A stretch of 64,000 nt of DNA. Origin: Lachnoclostridium sp. UBA1308 (GTDB taxonomy: Bacteria; Bacillota; Clostridia; Lachnospirales; Lachnospiraceae). Shown one piece after another: positions 61,911 through 64,000 of the stretch. The notes beneath the pieces are model-generated. The model did not search any database, was not told the DNA's origin, and saw nothing but the letters and a program-made list of their open reading frames with translations. Within the stretch, counting starts at the first letter, position 1, and every line of letters begins with the position of its first letter. Both the position numbers and the translations under genes were made by a program. The stretch is taken from assembly GCA_002307215.1 (NCBI GenBank), contig DBTU01000003.1:29824-93823 (forward strand), written 5' to 3'.

Positions 61911-63953
61911 ATGAAAAGAATGTGGGTTTTTAGAACCTTGCGTTTTAAAATGATTGCTGCATTTCTGGTGCCAATTGTCTTTATCATACTACTGGGCGTG
62001 GTATCTTTTCAAAAAGCAGCAACCGGAATTAGGGGCAGTTATGAGGAGACGGCAGGAAAAGTAATCAGTATGACAGGTGAATATTTGCGTTTTGGAATTG
62101 GGTCAATTGAAAATTCCTCAGTGGAATATATGAATAATCAGGAGATTACAAAATATTTTTCCGGTCAATATAAAAATGATAAATTTGAAGCTAATTCGGT
62201 TATGAAATCCATTAAGAGTTCAATCCTTGCCAAAAGCACGGCGGATGAATTTGTTGCAAATATCTATTTGTTATCCGATTCAGTTACTTCTATTGTGTCA
62301 ATGGACTCAGTTACGGATAGCCAGACCGACAAAATCTACAGGGGATTTACTGAGACGGAAGCCGGAAAATATCTGGAGGATAATCGTATCAAGGTTCTTT
62401 GGCTGGGAAAGGAGAATTATCTGGACGATAGATTGGGTGTCAACACCTCTGATTATGCATTACGGCTTATCAGAAAACTGCAAGGAAGCGACACCATCCT
62501 CGTGATGGATGTCAGGACAGAGACGGTGGAAGGAATTCTTAAGAATACGGGCTTTGATCAATCCGGATTTTTGAGCTTTGTTACAGAGGACGGCAAGGAG
62601 ATTACTGCTGAGGGTACCGGGGAAGCCTTCTTTCAAACAAAGGATTTTTATAAGGAGGCACTGAAATCAGATCAAACCAGCGGTTCTGTTTATGTAAAAT
62701 ACAATAATATAGATTATTTGTTTATGTTTTCAAAAATTGAAAATACGAATTCTATGGTCTGCGCCCTAGTGCTGAAATCTGTTATTACAGGAAAGGCAGA
62801 TCCAATCAGAAGGGTTACATTTCTTATCGTGATCATTGCATGCGTTGTTGCTGTACTGATTGGACTCTGGATATCGCTAGGAATTGATCGTACCATCAAG
62901 GGAGTGATAGTAGGACTGAAAAAGGCTGCGAAAGGAGATCTTACCATAGAGTTTCGTACGAAACGAAAGGATGAGTTCAGGATACTGATTGAGGAGATAC
63001 AGAATACCTTTATCAATATGAAACAACTGATCCGACAGGTCAAGCAGTTAAGTAATGAGGTATCCGAATCTTCTTACGGAGTGAAGGATACATCCTCCGG
63101 CTTCCTAAAAGCAACCGAAGAAATTTCTATTGCCATGAAGGAAATTGATCAAGGAATGATGCAGCAGGCAGATGATGCCGGAGAGTGTCTGACTCAGATG
63201 GATAGCTTGTCGAAGAAAATAGTTCAGGTAGGCGAAAACACCAGAGAAATCAGTCAAATTGCTGAGGATACCAGAGAAAGCGTAAGGGTCGGTAACTGCA
63301 GCACAGAAGTTTTAAAACAGCAGACGAGGGAAACAATAGAAATCACCACGAACATTATTCATGCGGTGGAGAGACTTTCTGAAAAATCAATGTCAGTATC
63401 TCGAATTACAAATACCATCAGTGAAATAGCAAATCAGACTAATCTATTGTCATTGAACGCTTCTATAGAAGCTGCGAGAGCCGGTGAATTCGGAAGAGGC
63501 TTTGGAGTAGTTGCGGACGAGATCGGAAAGTTGGCAAATCAGTCAAATCAATCGGTACAGGATATAAAGGTGATTATTTCGAGTATTACGGAAGATACTT
63601 TTGCGGCAGTTGAAACAGCGAGAAAAGTGGAGGGGGTACTTAACTTGCAGGAGGACGCCGTAAACCATACGTCTGCCTCTTATGATAGAATAGATGATGG
63701 CGTGGAAAAGCTTGTTCTTTATCTGAAACAGATAACGGAGAATGTATATAATATGGGGGAGACGAAGGACAATACTCTTGGGGCGATTGAGAATATATCA
63801 GCGGTATTGGAAGAAACAGCAGCTTCCTCTAATACGGTAAATCACACAGCTGACGACCAGAAGAGCAGGGTGGAAGAGTTGAATCAGGCTGCGGGAACCT
63901 TGAGCGACAATGCGCAAATGCTAAAGACAGCAATTGCAAAATTTGTGATATAA
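61911..63953 (+). CDS. Methyl-accepting chemotaxis protein
   Basis: 680 residues from ATG 61911, preceded by AGGAGG (61897-61902); the in-frame TTG/ATG region upstream to 61776 is not needed. A membrane helix (about 14-38) is followed by an extracellular sensor of about 250 residues (Cache-like), a second helix (about 303-325), a HAMP domain (about 327-380) and the signalling hairpin with the conserved tip NQTNLLSLNASIEAARAGEFGRGFGVVADEIGKLA. It should steer movement toward or away from an external ligand. It has no linked chemotaxis genes here. Its place beside glycan and pathway genes suggests a related attractant. Confidence 0.93.
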   Translation: MKRMWVFRTLRFKMIAAFLVPIVFIILLGVVSFQKAATGIRGSYEETAGKVISMTGEYLRFGIGSIENSSVEYMNNQEITKYFSGQYKNDKFEANSVMKSIKSSILAKSTADEFVANIYLLSDSVTSIVSMDSVTDSQTDKIYRGFTETEAGKYLEDNRIKVLWLGKENYLDDRLGVNTSDYALRLIRKLQGSDTILVMDVRTETVEGILKNTGFDQSGFLSFVTEDGKEITAEGTGEAFFQTKDFYKEALKSDQTSGSVYVKYNNIDYLFMFSKIENTNSMVCALVLKSVITGKADPIRRVTFLIVIIACVVAVLIGLWISLGIDRTIKGVIVGLKKAAKGDLTIEFRTKRKDEFRILIEEIQNTFINMKQLIRQVKQLSNEVSESSYGVKDTSSGFLKATEEISIAMKEIDQGMMQQADDAGECLTQMDSLSKKIVQVGENTREISQIAEDTRESVRVGNCSTEVLKQQTRETIEITTNIIHAVERLSEKSMSVSRITNTISEIANQTNLLSLNASIEAARAGEFGRGFGVVADEIGKLANQSNQSVQDIKVIISSITEDTFAAVETARKVEGVLNLQEDAVNHTSASYDRIDDGVEKLVLYLKQITENVYNMGETKDNTLGAIENISAVLEETAASSNTVNHTADDQKSRVEELNQAAGTLSDNAQMLKTAIAKFVI

Positions 63954-64000
63954 ATTAGATCAGACTATTAATTGTAAGAAGAGGGTCATGGTACGACGAA

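Overview
The window looks like chromosome of a low-GC, Gram-positive anaerobe of the Clostridia, most likely a plant-polysaccharide-degrading Lachnospiraceae (Lachnoclostridium / Anaerocolumna type). This rests on the mcsA-mcsB-clpC-radA block, strong AGGAGG ribosome binding sites with frequent TTG/GTG starts, lipoprotein sugar-binding proteins with ATPase-less sugar ABC transporters, and many glycoside hydrolases. No rRNA, CRISPR array, transposase or phage gene was seen. The species assignment is inference.

Layout. 1-1943: end of a cell-wall glucosaminidase and a membrane-anchored cohesin-like surface protein; both end in cadherin-like beta-sandwich modules. 1947-9117: stress and recombination block (a GntR-type regulator where CtsR is usual, mcsA, mcsB, clpC, a small unknown protein, radA, a coiled-coil protein), closed by a strong terminator. 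9293-12728: a MoxR ATPase / DUF58 / DUF4129 operon. 12750-14780: tRNA-Trp followed by a scarred interval with tRNA-derived inverted and direct repeats, a GYF-domain gene broken by an in-frame amber codon, and an 80-bp degenerate direct repeat.

14776-37867: first glycan-use region. It holds a ROK fructokinase, a discoidin/DUF4185 lipoprotein, an ABC exporter, a GntR-LacI type repressor with a CE2-like esterase, and a divergent run of sugar ABC permease, binding protein, second permease, two unlike GH38 alpha-mannosidases, a second esterase, a DUF1861 propeller protein and a GH78 alpha-rhamnosidase. A convergent DUF4886 protein closes it. The logic suggests uptake and trimming of an acetylated mannose- and rhamnose-containing glycan. 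38152-52432: second glycan-use region, with two tandem membrane-bound AraC-type sensors, an LplB/LplC/LplA-like transporter, GH30, an FAD oxidoreductase, a 41-residue repeat peptide and a GH3 enzyme, ended by a terminator.

52590-61693: a TetR-controlled run of tightly packed genes joining an anchored alpha/beta hydrolase, a condensation-type acyltransferase, a 3-hydroxyacyl-CoA dehydrogenase-like protein, an unknown membrane protein, a metallo-beta-lactamase-fold hydrolase, a second alpha/beta hydrolase and a GH3 glycosidase. This is the best candidate here for an undescribed pathway; it may handle acylated or glycosylated lipophilic compounds. The window ends with a methyl-accepting chemotaxis protein (61911-63953). 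Neither sugar transporter has a local ATPase, so both probably use a shared MsmX-type ATPase encoded elsewhere.
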